From: Paraburkholderia caffeinitolerans
GTDB lineage: Bacteria; Pseudomonadota; Gammaproteobacteria; Burkholderiales; Burkholderiaceae
Assembly: GCF_902859945.1 (NCBI RefSeq)
Contig: NZ_CADIKL010000003.1
Span: 1 to 64,000 of the forward strand
DNA: 64,000 bases
Direction: 5' to 3'
Below are positions 28,387 to 39,050 of this stretch, piece by piece. A program made the translations under genes and the position numbers. The notes under the pieces were generated by a model. That model was not told the DNA's origin. It saw only the letters and a program-made list of their open reading frames with translations, and ran no database searches. How positions within the stretch are numbered: the stretch's first letter is position 1; each line of letters begins with the position of its first letter.

Positions 28387-29490
28387 ATGCTATTCGTTCG
28401 CCCCGCAAGGCTCTCCGATCTCGATGCGATCGCCCACATGGCCCGCACCGCGCAGCCCGTGCTGCACTCGCTGCCGCACGACCGCGCGGCGCTGGAAGCG
28501 CGCATCGCGCTGTCCGAGGACTCGTTTCGCGCCCAGGTGGACTTCCCCGGCGAGGAGTTCTATCTCTTCGTGCTCGAGGATTCGGCCACGGGCAGGCTCG
28601 TCGGCACCTCCAGCATCGTCGCGGCGGCGGGCTATTCGGAGCCGTTCTACGCATTTCGCAACGACGCGCTGATTCACGCCTCGCGCGAGCTGCACGTGAA
28701 CCGCAAGATTCACGCGCTCACCATGTCGCACGAACTCACGGGCAAGAGCCGGCTCGCGGGCTTTTATATCGAGCCCGCACTGCGTGGCGATGCGGCCGCG
28801 CATCTGATGTCGCGTGCACGCATGATGTACATCGCGATGAACCGGCGCCGCTTCACGCCCGAGGTGTTTTCACTGCTGCTCGGCGTGACCGACGACGCAG
28901 GTGTCTCGCCGTTCTGGGAGGCGGTGGGGCGCAAGTTCTTCGGGCGCGATTTCAAGGACATCGAAATGGTTTCGGGCGGCCGCAGCCGCACCTTCATCGC
29001 CGAAGTGATGCCCGCGTATCCGCTTTACGTGCCGCTGTTGCCCGAGGCCGCGCAGCGCGTGCTGGGCGAGCCGGACCCGAGCGCCTTGCTCGCTTACGAG
29101 ATCCATCTGGAAGAGGGCTTCGAGACGGACCGCTATGTCGATATCTTCGACGCGGGTCCGGTGATGACCGCGCAGATGGACCGCACGTCGTCGGTCGAGG
29201 GCAATGAGTCGCGCACGGTGCGCGAGAGCGCCGGCGCGGCACCGGGCGCGAAGTATCTGGTCGCGAGCCAGCATGGCGGCGAGTTTCGCTGCGCGCTGGC
29301 GACCTTGCCAGAAGCGGCGCAAGCGCCGGGGCGCGCGGGTCATGGCGTGCATGCGCCGGCTGCCGCGCCGCTCGACGCGGCCACGCGCGCGGCGCTCAAC
29401 GTGCAGGATGGCGAGGCGGTGCGCTGCGCACCGCTGTACCGCCACAACGAAGACGACTCGATGGAACAATCGACTGGAGAAGCGCAATGA
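28387..29490 (+). CDS. aruF: arginine N-succinyltransferase, alpha subunit
   Basis: A 367-residue subunit of arginine/ornithine N-succinyltransferase, which joins succinyl-CoA and arginine in the first AST step. The AstA-family signature is clear: LFVRPARLSDLDAI at the start, GTSSIVAAAGYSEPFY, TMSHELTGKSRLAGFYIEP and SPFWEAVGRKFFGRDF. AGGA precedes the ATG at 28387 by six bases. It is about 20 residues longer than its partner because of a C-terminal extension. Its stop overlaps the aruG start (ATGA at 29487), so the two subunits are coupled. Confidence 0.94.
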   Translation: MLFVRPARLSDLDAIAHMARTAQPVLHSLPHDRAALEARIALSEDSFRAQVDFPGEEFYLFVLEDSATGRLVGTSSIVAAAGYSEPFYAFRNDALIHASRELHVNRKIHALTMSHELTGKSRLAGFYIEPALRGDAAAHLMSRARMMYIAMNRRRFTPEVFSLLLGVTDDAGVSPFWEAVGRKFFGRDFKDIEMVSGGRSRTFIAEVMPAYPLYVPLLPEAAQRVLGEPDPSALLAYEIHLEEGFETDRYVDIFDAGPVMTAQMDRTSSVEGNESRTVRESAGAAPGAKYLVASQHGGEFRCALATLPEAAQAPGRAGHGVHAPAAAPLDAATRAALNVQDGEAVRCAPLYRHNEDDSMEQSTGEAQ

Positions 29491-30524
29491 TCGTGGTACG
29501 CGTCGTGCAGACGGGCGATGTGGACGCGCTCGTCGCGCTTGCCCAGGAAACCGGCCCCGGCCTCACCACCTTCAAGCCCGACCGCGAAGCGCTCGCGGCG
29601 CGCATCGAGCGCACGCGCCGCACGCTGGCGGGCGAGGCGGCACAGAGCGAGGCGGGCTACTTCTTCGTGATGGAAGACACCGCGACCGGCGACGTGGCCG
29701 GCGTGTGCGGGATCGAAACCGCAGTGGGCCTGCAGCAGCCGTTTTATAACTATCGCGTGAGCACGGTCGTGCACGCGAGCCAGGACCTCGGCATCTGGAC
29801 GCGCATGCGCGCGCTCAACATCTCACACGACCTCACGGGCTATGCCGAAGTGTGCTCGCTGTTCCTCTCGCCGCGCTATCGCACGGGCGGCATGGGCGGC
29901 CTGCTGTCGCGTTCGCGCTTCATGTTCATCGCGCAGTTCCGCGAGCGCTTTCCTGAGCGTCTGTGCGCCGAGTTGCGCGGCCACTTCGACGCGGAAGGCA
30001 CCTCGCCGTTCTGGCGCGCGGTCGGTTCGCACTTCTATCAAATCGACTTCAACGCCGCCGATTATCTGAGTTCGCACGGCCGCAAGGCGTTTCTCGCCGA
30101 GCTGATGCCGCGCTTTCCGGTGTACGTCGAACTGCTGCCCGAGGAGGCGCAGGCCTGCGTGGGCCTCACGCACGCGGACACGGTGCCGGCGCGCCGCATG
30201 CTCGAAGCCGAAGGGCTGCGCTACGAGAATCACGTCGACATCTTCGACGCGGGCCCCGTGCTCGAATGCCATACAGCCGACTTGCGCACGGTGCGCGAGA
30301 GCGTGGTGGTGCCGGTACGCATCGGCACCGCGCAGGTAGCGGAAGAGGGCGTGCGCTCGCTCGTGTCGAACACCTCGTTGACCGACTTCCGCGTGGGCTT
30401 TGCCCCGGGTGTCGTGCACGACGGCGCGTTCACGCTGAGCGCGCAGGAAGCGGCGGCGCTGAACGTAGCAGAGGGCGATCCAGTGCGCGTGCTGGGCGCG
30501 GCGCACAAGGCGAAACAAGGTTAA
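29487..30524 (+). CDS. aruG: arginine N-succinyltransferase, beta subunit
   Basis: A 345-residue AstA-family protein, homologous to aruF along its full length: ALNISHDLTGYAEVCSLFLSP and SPFWRAVGSHFYQIDF correspond to the blocks in AruF. Organisms with two adjacent AstA genes make a heteromeric enzyme; the single-gene form is found in enterics. It starts inside the aruF stop codon. A short spacer of 43 bp leads to astD. Confidence 0.93.
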   Translation: MIVVRVVQTGDVDALVALAQETGPGLTTFKPDREALAARIERTRRTLAGEAAQSEAGYFFVMEDTATGDVAGVCGIETAVGLQQPFYNYRVSTVVHASQDLGIWTRMRALNISHDLTGYAEVCSLFLSPRYRTGGMGGLLSRSRFMFIAQFRERFPERLCAELRGHFDAEGTSPFWRAVGSHFYQIDFNAADYLSSHGRKAFLAELMPRFPVYVELLPEEAQACVGLTHADTVPARRMLEAEGLRYENHVDIFDAGPVLECHTADLRTVRESVVVPVRIGTAQVAEEGVRSLVSNTSLTDFRVGFAPGVVHDGAFTLSAQEAAALNVAEGDPVRVLGAAHKAKQG

Positions 30525-30540
30525 GAGCGGGGCCTGTTAA

Positions 30541-32031
<1,491 letters not shown>

Positions 32032-32040
32032 GGATCGACG

Positions 32041-33405
32041 ATGACCCAACTCAATACGGCACTCACGGGGACCCTGGAGGCCAACTTCGACGGACTCGTC
32101 GGTCCCACGCACAACTACGCCGGGCTGTCGTTCGGCAACGTCGCCTCGCAGAACAACGAGAAGTCGGTGGCGAACCCGCGCGCCGCCGCGCAGCAGGGCC
32201 TGCGCAAGATGAAGCGCCTCGCCGACCTCGGCTTCGCGCAGGGCGTGCTGCCGCCGCAGGAGCGCCCCTCGATGCGCCTGTTGCGCGAGCTGGGCTTCAC
32301 GGGCAAGGACGCCGACGCCATCGCGCGCGCCGCGAAGGACGCGCCCGAACTGCTCGCGGCAGCGAGTTCGGCTTCGGCCATGTGGACCGCGAACGCGGCC
32401 ACCGTGAGCCCTTCGGCGGACACGCCCGAGCGGCGCGTGCATTTCACGCCCGCGAACCTGTGCAGCAAGCTGCATCGCGCGATCGAGCACGAATCCACGC
32501 GCCGCACGCTCGGCACGATCTTCGCGGACCCATCGCACTTCGTGGTGCACGACGCGCTGCCGGGCACGCCCGCGCTCGGCGACGAAGGCGCGGCGAACCA
32601 CACGCGCTTTTGCGCGCAGTACGGCGAGCGCGGCGTGGAGTTCTTCGTTTATGGCCGCAGCGAGTACCGGCGCGGGCCGGAGCCCAAGCGTTTCCCGGCG
32701 CGCCAGACCTTCGAGGCGAGCCGCGCGATCGCGCAGCGCCATGGCCTCACCGACGAGACCACGGTGTTCGCGCAGCAGCGCCCCGAGGTGATCGACGCCG
32801 GTGTGTTCCATAACGACGTGATTGCCGTGGGCAACCGCAGCACGCTGTTTTGCCACGAGCTGGCATTCGTCGACCAGAAGAACGTCTACGACGAACTGCG
32901 CCGCAAGCTCGGGGCGCACGGCGCGCCGTTCGACGTGATCGAAGTGCCCGACGCGCAAGTGAGCGTGGCCGACGCGGTCTCGTCGTATCTGTTCAACAGC
33001 CAGCTTTTGAGCCGCGCGGACGGCAAGCAGATTCTCGTCGTGCCGCAGGAATGCCGCGAGAATCCGCGCGTGGCGATCTATCTCGACGAGCTGGCCGCGA
33101 ACAGCGGCCCCATCGACGAGGTGCTCGTGTTCGACCTGCGCGAGAGCATGAAGAACGGCGGCGGCCCCGCGTGCCTGCGCCTGCGCGTGGTGCTGAGCGA
33201 GGCCGAGCGCGCTGCGGTGGCGCCTGGCGTGTGGATGAACGATGCGCTGTTCGGCCGGCTCGACGCGTGGATCGAGAAGCACTATCGCGACCGCCTCGCG
33301 CCCCAGGATCTCACCGATCCGGCGCTGCTGGTGGAGTCGCGCACCGCGCTCGACGAACTCACGCAGATTCTCGGCCTGGGGTCGCTCTATGACTTCCAGC
33401 GCTGA
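32041..33405 (+). CDS. astB: N-succinylarginine dihydrolase
   Basis: A 454-residue amidinotransferase-fold hydrolase, the second AST step, which turns N2-succinylarginine into N2-succinylornithine, CO2 and two ammonia. [19 protein letters not shown] at the start is the AstB signature. [19 protein letters not shown] and [10 protein letters not shown] carry catalytic Glu/His candidates, and [11 protein letters not shown] near the C-terminus carries the nucleophilic cysteine. Length matches the family. It starts 9 bp after astD and overlaps astE by 17 bp. Confidence 0.95.
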   Translation: MTQLNTALTGTLEANFDGLVGPTHNYAGLSFGNVASQNNEKSVANPRAAAQQGLRKMKRLADLGFAQGVLPPQERPSMRLLRELGFTGKDADAIARAAKDAPELLAAASSASAMWTANAATVSPSADTPERRVHFTPANLCSKLHRAIEHESTRRTLGTIFADPSHFVVHDALPGTPALGDEGAANHTRFCAQYGERGVEFFVYGRSEYRRGPEPKRFPARQTFEASRAIAQRHGLTDETTVFAQQRPEVIDAGVFHNDVIAVGNRSTLFCHELAFVDQKNVYDELRRKLGAHGAPFDVIEVPDAQVSVADAVSSYLFNSQLLSRADGKQILVVPQECRENPRVAIYLDELAANSGPIDEVLVFDLRESMKNGGGPACLRLRVVLSEAERAAVAPGVWMNDALFGRLDAWIEKHYRDRLAPQDLTDPALLVESRTALDELTQILGLGSLYDFQR

Positions 33406-34480
33406 GCCGGTCCGGCCGCACCCGGCGGGCGCGGCCACGCCCGACTGCCTCGGCGATTTTCTCGCCGCGACGCTGGCAGGCGTTCGGCCTGCAAGCGAGT
33501 CCGAGGCACAGGGCACCTGCGCGTATGGCGCGGTGCGCTGGCAATGGCTCGACGAAGGCGTGCTGCAACTCGAGCCGGTGCACACCGGCGGCGTGCGCGG
33601 TGAGCCGCTCAAGAGCGTGCTGCTCTCCGCAGGCGTGCATGGCGACGAAACCGCGCCCATCGAGCTGCTTTCGCGGATGGTGACTGATCTGGCGGCGGGG
33701 CATCTCGCGCTCGCGTGCCGTCTGCTGGTCGTGCTCGGCAACGTGGCCGCGATGCGCGCCGGCACGCGCTACGAAGACGACGACCTCAACCGCCTCTTCA
33801 GCGGCCGCCATGCACGCGTGCCGCAAAGCCGCGAGGCGCCGCGCGCCGTTGCACTAGAAACGGCGGCGCAGCGCTTTTTCGCCGAAGCGTCCGAGGTTCC
33901 CGGCGTGCGCTGGCATCTCGACCTTCACACGGCGATCCGTGCCTCGGCGTTTGAGCAGTTCGCACTGCTACCTTATACCGGCGATGCGCCCACGCGCGCG
34001 ATGTTCGACTGGCTCGCCGACGCGAACATTGCCGCGGTTCTGATCCACACGGAGAAGGGCGTGACGTACTCGGCGTTTACCGCCGATGCTTGCGGCGCCG
34101 TCGCGTGCACGCTCGAACTCGGCAAGGTGCGGCCGTTCGGGCAGAACGATCTCACGCGCTTCGCGCAGGCCGACGCGGCCGTGCGCAGACTCGTTTCGGG
34201 CGCGCAGGCGGCCGAGGATGCGCCGATGCCGCGCGTGTTCACGGTGATCGGCCAGATCACGAAGCAGAGCGACGCGTTCGCGCTGCACGTGGCCGCCGAC
34301 GTGGCGAACTTCACGCCGTTCGCGCGCGGCACAGTGCTCGCGGAGGACGGCGCGTATCGCTACGTCGTCGCGCGCGACGAAGAGCGCATCGTGTTTCCGA
34401 ATCCCACCGTGAAGCCCGGCTTGCGCGCGGGCCTGCTCGTGGTGGACACGACTGCCGAAACCCTCGCTTCGCTCACATGA
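33389..34480 (+). CDS. astE: succinylglutamate desuccinylase
   Basis: A 363-residue zinc hydrolase of the AstE/aspartoacylase family, the last AST step, releasing succinate and glutamate. The zinc ligands lie in [12 protein letters not shown] and LDLHTAIR; the catalytic glutamate is probably in [12 protein letters not shown]. The ATG at 33389 overlaps the astB coding end by 17 bp, which implies coupling. A long open extension in the same frame through astB is a shadow. A hairpin with a short T-run follows. Confidence 0.94.
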   Translation: MTSSAEPVRPHPAGAATPDCLGDFLAATLAGVRPASESEAQGTCAYGAVRWQWLDEGVLQLEPVHTGGVRGEPLKSVLLSAGVHGDETAPIELLSRMVTDLAAGHLALACRLLVVLGNVAAMRAGTRYEDDDLNRLFSGRHARVPQSREAPRAVALETAAQRFFAEASEVPGVRWHLDLHTAIRASAFEQFALLPYTGDAPTRAMFDWLADANIAAVLIHTEKGVTYSAFTADACGAVACTLELGKVRPFGQNDLTRFAQADAAVRRLVSGAQAAEDAPMPRVFTVIGQITKQSDAFALHVAADVANFTPFARGTVLAEDGAYRYVVARDEERIVFPNPTVKPGLRAGLLVVDTTAETLASLT

Positions 34481-34488
34481 ATCGCGCG

Positions 34489-34511
34489 AAACCCCCGCCA
34501 GGCGGGGTTTT
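34489..34511 (+). terminator. probable intrinsic terminator after astE
   Basis: AAACCCCCG and CGGGGTTT form a stem of about eight pairs with one bulged C around the loop CCAGG, followed by only four T. It is moderate in strength. Partial read-through into the binding-protein gene is possible. Confidence 0.5.
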
Positions 34512-34534
34512 CCGACCGGCTGCGCCGGGCGCGG

Positions 34535-34582
34535 TACAATCCCGGCCTCGCGGTTGCTGCGACGCGTCATAGACGACGCGTC
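34535..34582 (+). promoter_or_regulatory. candidate promoter and palindrome pair before the binding-protein gene
   Basis: TACAAT at 34535-34540 is a good -10; no clear -35 is seen. About 20 bases downstream, the self-palindromic octamer GACGCGTC occurs twice (34561-34568 and 34575-34582), six bases apart, so the pair can form either a DNA operator or an 8-bp RNA hairpin with loop ATAGAC. It lies in the predicted untranslated leader. Confidence 0.5.
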
Positions 34583-34675
34583 GGTTTGAACCGCTTTGTT
34601 GGCGCGGCGATCCTGCGCCGAAGCGCGCCCCATGACCTTTGAAGCGCGCTGCATTTCGACTGGAAAGAGACACCG

Positions 34676-35476
34676 ATGAACATGAATTGGAACTGGAACA
34701 AGCTGGCCACCTTCACGCTGTGCGCGGCCTTCACGATGGCCGCGGGCGCAGCCCATGCCGCCGACCTCAAGGAAATCCGCTTCGGCGTCGAGGCGTCGTA
34801 TGCGCCGTTCGAATCGAAGTCGCCGAGCGGCGAACTGCAGGGCTTCGACATCGACGTGGGCAACGCCGTTTGCGCGAAGCTCAAGGTCAAGTGCGTGTGG
34901 GTGGAGAACTCGTTCGACGGCCTGATTCCGGCGCTGCAGGCGCGCAAGTTCAACGCCATCAACTCGGACATGACGATCACGGATCAGCGCCGCCAGGCGA
35001 TCGATTTCACCGATCCGATCTATGCGATTCCCAACCAGATGATCGCGAAGAAGGGCAGCCCGCTGCTGCCCACGCCGGAGTCGCTCAAGGGCAAGCACGT
35101 GGGCGTGCTCCAGGGCACGATCCAGGAAACCTACGCGAAGGCCAAGTGGTCGCCCGCCGGCGTCGACGTCGTGCCGTATCAGACCCAGGACCAGATCTAT
35201 GCCGATCTCGCCTCGGGCCGTCTGGACGCCGCGTTCCAGGACGCCGAAGCTGCGTCGAAGGGCTTCTTGAACAAGCCGCAGGGCGCGGGCTTCGCATTCG
35301 CGGGACCGAAGGTCGACGACGCGAAGCTGCTGGGTGAGGGCGTGGGCTACGGCGTGCGCAAGAACGACGCAGCGCTGAAGGCCGCGCTCAATGGCGCGCT
35401 CAAGGAGCTCAAGGCCGACGGCACGATTGACCGCATCGCTGCGAAGTATTTCGACGTGAAGGTCGTGCTCAAGTAA
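34676..35476 (+). CDS. periplasmic lysine/arginine/ornithine-type binding protein
   Basis: A 266-residue type II periplasmic binding protein of the HisJ/ArgT/ArtJ group. The signal peptide ends at AHA-AD (about residue 28). The mature start LKEIRFGVEASYAPFESKSPSGELQGFDIDVGNA, together with VENSFDGLIPALQARKFNAI and the Arg-containing MTITDQRRQAIDFTDPIY, is diagnostic of basic amino-acid binding. The hisQMP genes have no binding protein next to them, so this is probably their partner despite lying 9 kb away beyond the AST operon. A perfect terminator follows. Confidence 0.93.
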   Translation: MNMNWNWNKLATFTLCAAFTMAAGAAHAADLKEIRFGVEASYAPFESKSPSGELQGFDIDVGNAVCAKLKVKCVWVENSFDGLIPALQARKFNAINSDMTITDQRRQAIDFTDPIYAIPNQMIAKKGSPLLPTPESLKGKHVGVLQGTIQETYAKAKWSPAGVDVVPYQTQDQIYADLASGRLDAAFQDAEAASKGFLNKPQGAGFAFAGPKVDDAKLLGEGVGYGVRKNDAALKAALNGALKELKADGTIDRIAAKYFDVKVVLK

Positions 35477-35507
35477 AACGCGCTGCGTTAGCGGGTTTTA
35501 TGTGAAT

Positions 35508-35540
35508 GCCGGCGAGGCTTTGCCTCGCCGGCTTTTTTTT
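35508..35540 (+). terminator. strong intrinsic terminator ending the arginine regulon
   Basis: GCCGGCGAGGC and GCCTCGCCGGC form a perfect 11-bp stem with a TTT loop, followed by eight T (35533-35540). It ends the binding-protein transcript and marks the left edge of the lower-GC islet. Confidence 0.95.
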
Positions 35541-35627
35541 GTCTTCCTTGGCCTGTGAAATTAATGAGATGAGTTGCGCCATCCTGTGTATAGCATCGTG
35601 AGGATCTGAACACGAGAGAAGACAGTC

Positions 35628-36698
35628 ATGTATCTCATTGATGGCGAAATCCCATACTACAAAACATCGATTTGGGGTTCGAAGTGGAGCAAGTGTGACG
35701 GTTGCAAACCGGTGGACGTTCAGCGTATTTCTGTCCCGGGCATTTCAATGGACAAGGCGCCACCACCTGCGCCCAAGCCCGCCAAAGCGCAATCCTCACC
35801 ACAGAAGGAAGTCATTAAAGTTCCGCCGTTCGATATTCAGGAGATACCGGACGCAATGAGACGCGAGGCCATGCCCGTTGCTGCGCAGCTCATGACGCGT
35901 TGGTTTGCGGGCGAGCTGAATTATGCGCCGACTGGTGAGGACCTCAAGGCGGAGAGAAATCAGGATGGCGAACCTTATCCGTCGACTATGTACGACATTA
36001 CGACGGTTAAAATGAGTTGGATTCTAAAGTTCGAGCGTGCGAAAGAACAATATAACGAACTGATAAAAAATAGAATTTATAATCAGGCTGCTATCAGCGT
36101 ACTTAGGGAAAGGTTGGTTCCATATAGGGATTTCATCGTGCCCATGAAAATATGGGATATCTGCAAAAACAACATGCCGATTCTCCATCGATATTTTCAC
36201 TTTCAACGTGTGAATGTTGGAAGCTCGCTTGCACAGAAAATTGACGAATTCATGGAGTCTCAGTTTCACAGAAATGGCATACCAGACGATCTTACGGGTG
36301 CACTAGGCTCCTTTAACCTCTACGCCGCACCGGCAGACGTCAAAATTGACTACGTCACACGAGAAGCCGTCATATCGAGTGTCTATGTGTACGTCAAGGA
36401 TAGCTATGACTTTACGGACGAGGCGGGCAGTGTGTCACAGTATCTTGGACATTGGAGCACCAAAGGGGTGATTGTGGTGCCGTACCACGGTCTTATCCAG
36501 CAGCTCAATATTTGGTCCCTTTACGTGCCGTATCCAGTCGCACGTGGCAACGTGAGGGTCAAGGGCAATATTTATTACCCTGTGCATAACAAAGATTTCC
36601 GGGCTTGGGCGATCAAGCATCAAAGAGGAGGCGATTTCATGGTCTTTTCTGATCGAAAACGCTGCCAACTTCGTGTACCGATACGGATCAAGTTATGA
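35628..36698 (+). CDS. DUF6402-like protein of unknown function
   Basis: A 356-residue protein, which I place tentatively in the DUF6402 family on the C-terminal pattern: VYVYVKDSYDF, QYLGHWSTKGV, YYPVHNKDFRAWAIKHQRGGDF and MVFSDRKR. A Pro/Ala/Lys-rich linker (about 43-65) follows a short N-terminal part with WSKCDGC. There is no signal peptide or membrane segment. Base composition is clearly lower in GC than the neighbours, with AT-rich codons such as ATA, AAA and TTA, which suggests horizontal acquisition. Its stop overlaps the start of the next gene (ATGA). I know no activity for this family; the coupled small membrane protein suggests a toxin/immunity or effector pair, by inference only. 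Confidence 0.6.
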   Translation: MYLIDGEIPYYKTSIWGSKWSKCDGCKPVDVQRISVPGISMDKAPPPAPKPAKAQSSPQKEVIKVPPFDIQEIPDAMRREAMPVAAQLMTRWFAGELNYAPTGEDLKAERNQDGEPYPSTMYDITTVKMSWILKFERAKEQYNELIKNRIYNQAAISVLRERLVPYRDFIVPMKIWDICKNNMPILHRYFHFQRVNVGSSLAQKIDEFMESQFHRNGIPDDLTGALGSFNLYAAPADVKIDYVTREAVISSVYVYVKDSYDFTDEAGSVSQYLGHWSTKGVIVVPYHGLIQQLNIWSLYVPYPVARGNVRVKGNIYYPVHNKDFRAWAIKHQRGGDFMVFSDRKRCQLRVPIRIKL

Positions 36699-37057
36699 AA
36701 AAATCGGCAATTGCGATCGTTGCTCTCGCACTCGTCTACTACTGGGTAACGCACCGCTCAGACTCCATGGCCTATGACTGTGCGCGCAGTAAGTCCCCTG
36801 ATGAACGTTACGTCGCTGAAGAATGTACGCTGGATTGGGACCACGGTGACAACCCGAAATATGTGGGCCGGCTATACGACGCCGCCACGGGGAAAATGCT
36901 CGCGCGGCGAACGCTTCACGCCCCGGACCCCGAGATACTTTGGGTCGCAAATTACCTGATGTTCTCGGGCGGTGGTGATGATGGAGACATGGTAGCTTTG
37001 CCGCCTTCCCTGCATGACCGCATCGTCGCGACTTACTGGCAGTTGACGAGGTGGTAA
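36695..37057 (+). CDS. small membrane-anchored protein coupled to the DUF6402-like gene
   Basis: A 120-residue protein that I do not recognise by family. It begins with a short positively charged segment and one hydrophobic stretch (about 4-18, AIAIVALALVYYWV), which could be an uncleaved anchor or signal peptide. The rest is soluble, with two cysteines (about 29 and 44) that could form a disulfide outside the cytosol and a GRLYDAATGKMLARRT segment. It starts inside the upstream stop codon. Size, anchor and coupling fit an immunity protein, but that is inference. Confidence 0.6.
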   Translation: MKKSAIAIVALALVYYWVTHRSDSMAYDCARSKSPDERYVAEECTLDWDHGDNPKYVGRLYDAATGKMLARRTLHAPDPEILWVANYLMFSGGGDDGDMVALPPSLHDRIVATYWQLTRW

Positions 37058-37113
37058 TTTTTCAATTTTTCCCGGATTCGCGCTTCATACGCTTGACGTA
37101 TTGGAGGTGCACT

Positions 37114-37416
37114 GTGAGCAAGATAATTGAATCTCTGCGCGACGACCTGGCCGCGCTGTATGAAGCGGGCGCGATCGACAAAGTCACGATGCGCGAGTTC
37201 GACGCGATCTGCCCACCCCCGGTGCGTGAATTCAGTGCCGCCGACATCAGACGCCTGCGTGAAGACCTGAAATTCAGTCAGCCAGTATTCGCGCTCCACT
37301 TGCACACGACGGCTTCTACCGTGCGCAAATGGGAGCAAGGCCAAACCCACCCTACCGGGCCGGCGCTCAAGCTGCTCAACGCTATTGCCGACAAGGGCTT
37401 GCAGGCCATCATCTGA
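37114..37416 (+). CDS. orphan HigA/NadS-like antitoxin-type HTH protein
   Basis: A 100-residue helix-turn-helix protein like the antitoxins of RelE/HigB-type modules. Residues about 40-95 carry the motif: EFSAADIRRLREDL, then FALHLHTTASTVRKWEQG and PTGPALKLLNAI. A GTG start at 37114 follows GGAGG by six bases, better than an upstream in-frame start at 37051 that would overlap the previous gene. In this family the toxin gene normally lies immediately upstream, but the upstream gene here is not RelE-like. It therefore appears to be a solitary antitoxin or regulator. Confidence 0.8.
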   Translation: MSKIIESLRDDLAALYEAGAIDKVTMREFDAICPPPVREFSAADIRRLREDLKFSQPVFALHLHTTASTVRKWEQGQTHPTGPALKLLNAIADKGLQAII

Positions 37417-37634
37417 TCGGTCGCCCGGCCGTTCTCGATGAACCATTTTTATTTCATCCGGCTTCGGGCTTCATATGCGCGTTGTATGGGGCCAGGATAA
37501 AATCCCTCAAGAAAGAAAACGCCGCCGTGGCCTCGCTGGCCGCGCGTGAGCGGGTCGCAAGAACAAGCAAGAACAAATCGCAAGAGACCATACGACCAGG
37601 TGCCGTGCACAGTGCGGCGTTTCGCGGGGGACCC

Positions 37635-38996
37635 ATGAGCTTCAGTGCCTCAGACCGGCTGCGCATGTCGGGCGTCGAAGATAGCCATCGAACGACAGAT
37701 ACACCGGCAGATTCATCGACCCATTCCTGTCACGCCTATTTCGCGCGCAAGCCTGTGCTCGATCGTGATGGTGTGCTTTGCGCGTTCGAGATGGTGTCGC
37801 GCGTGGTGGCGCACGATGACTTCGCGCAAGCGCCGTCGCCCGATGGCCACGCAGCGCAAAACAAGGCGTTAATCGACGCATTCAGCACGCCCACTTTGCG
37901 CGCGGCGCTGACCGGCCATCCGGCGTGGCTCGACGTAACGCGCGAGCTACTGTTCGACGACGTGCTGCTGCGCCTGCCCGCCGATCGCGTGATGCTGGAA
38001 TTGCCGTCCGGCATCGGCGCCGATCCCGAACTGCTCGCGCGGCTCGCCAAGCTGCACGGCAAACGCTATCGCTTCGCGCTCGACCACGTCACGCAGGCCG
38101 ACGAGTCGTTCGCGAAGCTGCTGCCCCTTGCGGACGCGGTCAAGCTCGATCCGCGCGGCATCGCGCCTGCACTGCTGCCGAAGTTCGCGAGCGTGCTCAA
38201 GGCAGCGGGCAAGATCCTCGTGGCGCTCGCCATCGATACGCCCGCCGAAGCCGAGCGCGCTCACGCGCTGGGTTTCGACCGCTTCCAGGGCTATTACTTC
38301 GCGAAGCCGCAGGGCGGCGGGGCGCGGCGGGCGAGCGCGCCCCGCCAGGCGTTGCTGGGCCTGCTGCAACTGTTGGCCTCGGAGCCCACCGTGACGCAGC
38401 TCGAAGCGGAACTGAAGCTCAATCCCGTGCTGGTGATGCATCTGATGCGGCTCGCGAATTCGGGCAGCTTCAGTCTCGGGCGCAAGGTGAGCACGTTGCG
38501 CGAGGCGATCAACGCAACGGGCACCAATCGCATCACGCGCTGGACGCAATTGTTGCTGTACGCGGACGGCCGCAAGATCGCGCTGGAAGACGACCCGCTT
38601 TTGCAACTGGCCGCCGCGCGCGCGCGCTTCATGGAACTGGCCGCCGCGAGGCTGCCCGAAGCCGGGCCCGCCGAGGAAGACGCGGCGTTTCTGGTCGGGG
38701 TGTTTTCGTTCGTCGACGCCGTGTTCGGCGGCCCACTCGATCAGACGCTCGAAGTGCTCAGGCTCGCCCGGCCGATCCGCGCGGCCATCGCGCGCCGCGA
38801 GGGCGTGCTGGGTCGGTTGCTCGACGTGAGCGAGGCGCTGGAGCGCGCCGACTGGGTAGCTGTCGATGCGTTGTGCGCTACGCTCGCGCCGCTCGACGCG
38901 GGCGCGCTGGCGGCGCTTGCGTTCGAGGCGGCGGCGTGGGCCGGCACGGCCGAGCACAACGCCGAGGCCAAGGGGCTGGAGCGCATCGAGGATTGA
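37635..38996 (+). CDS. EAL-HDOD signalling protein with degenerate EAL domain (YuxH-like)
   Basis: A 453-residue protein. An N-terminal EAL-like domain (about 30-210) is followed by an HDOD domain (about 215-400: LELKLNPVLVMHLMRLANSG is the hallmark). The EAL signature is replaced by FEMVSR, and the later acidic residues that bind Mg in active phosphodiesterases are not all present, so c-di-GMP hydrolysis is unlikely. The domain may sense c-di-GMP or act by protein contacts. GGGGGA precedes the ATG at 37635. It is convergent with the HDOD gene at 39051. Confidence 0.85.
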   Translation: MSFSASDRLRMSGVEDSHRTTDTPADSSTHSCHAYFARKPVLDRDGVLCAFEMVSRVVAHDDFAQAPSPDGHAAQNKALIDAFSTPTLRAALTGHPAWLDVTRELLFDDVLLRLPADRVMLELPSGIGADPELLARLAKLHGKRYRFALDHVTQADESFAKLLPLADAVKLDPRGIAPALLPKFASVLKAAGKILVALAIDTPAEAERAHALGFDRFQGYYFAKPQGGGARRASAPRQALLGLLQLLASEPTVTQLEAELKLNPVLVMHLMRLANSGSFSLGRKVSTLREAINATGTNRITRWTQLLLYADGRKIALEDDPLLQLAAARARFMELAAARLPEAGPAEEDAAFLVGVFSFVDAVFGGPLDQTLEVLRLARPIRAAIARREGVLGRLLDVSEALERADWVAVDALCATLAPLDAGALAALAFEAAAWAGTAEHNAEAKGLERIED

Positions 38997-39050
38997 GGAT
39001 TGAGGTGCAGGCGAGCCCGCCTGCATCTACAACTGCATCTACACCTGCGC

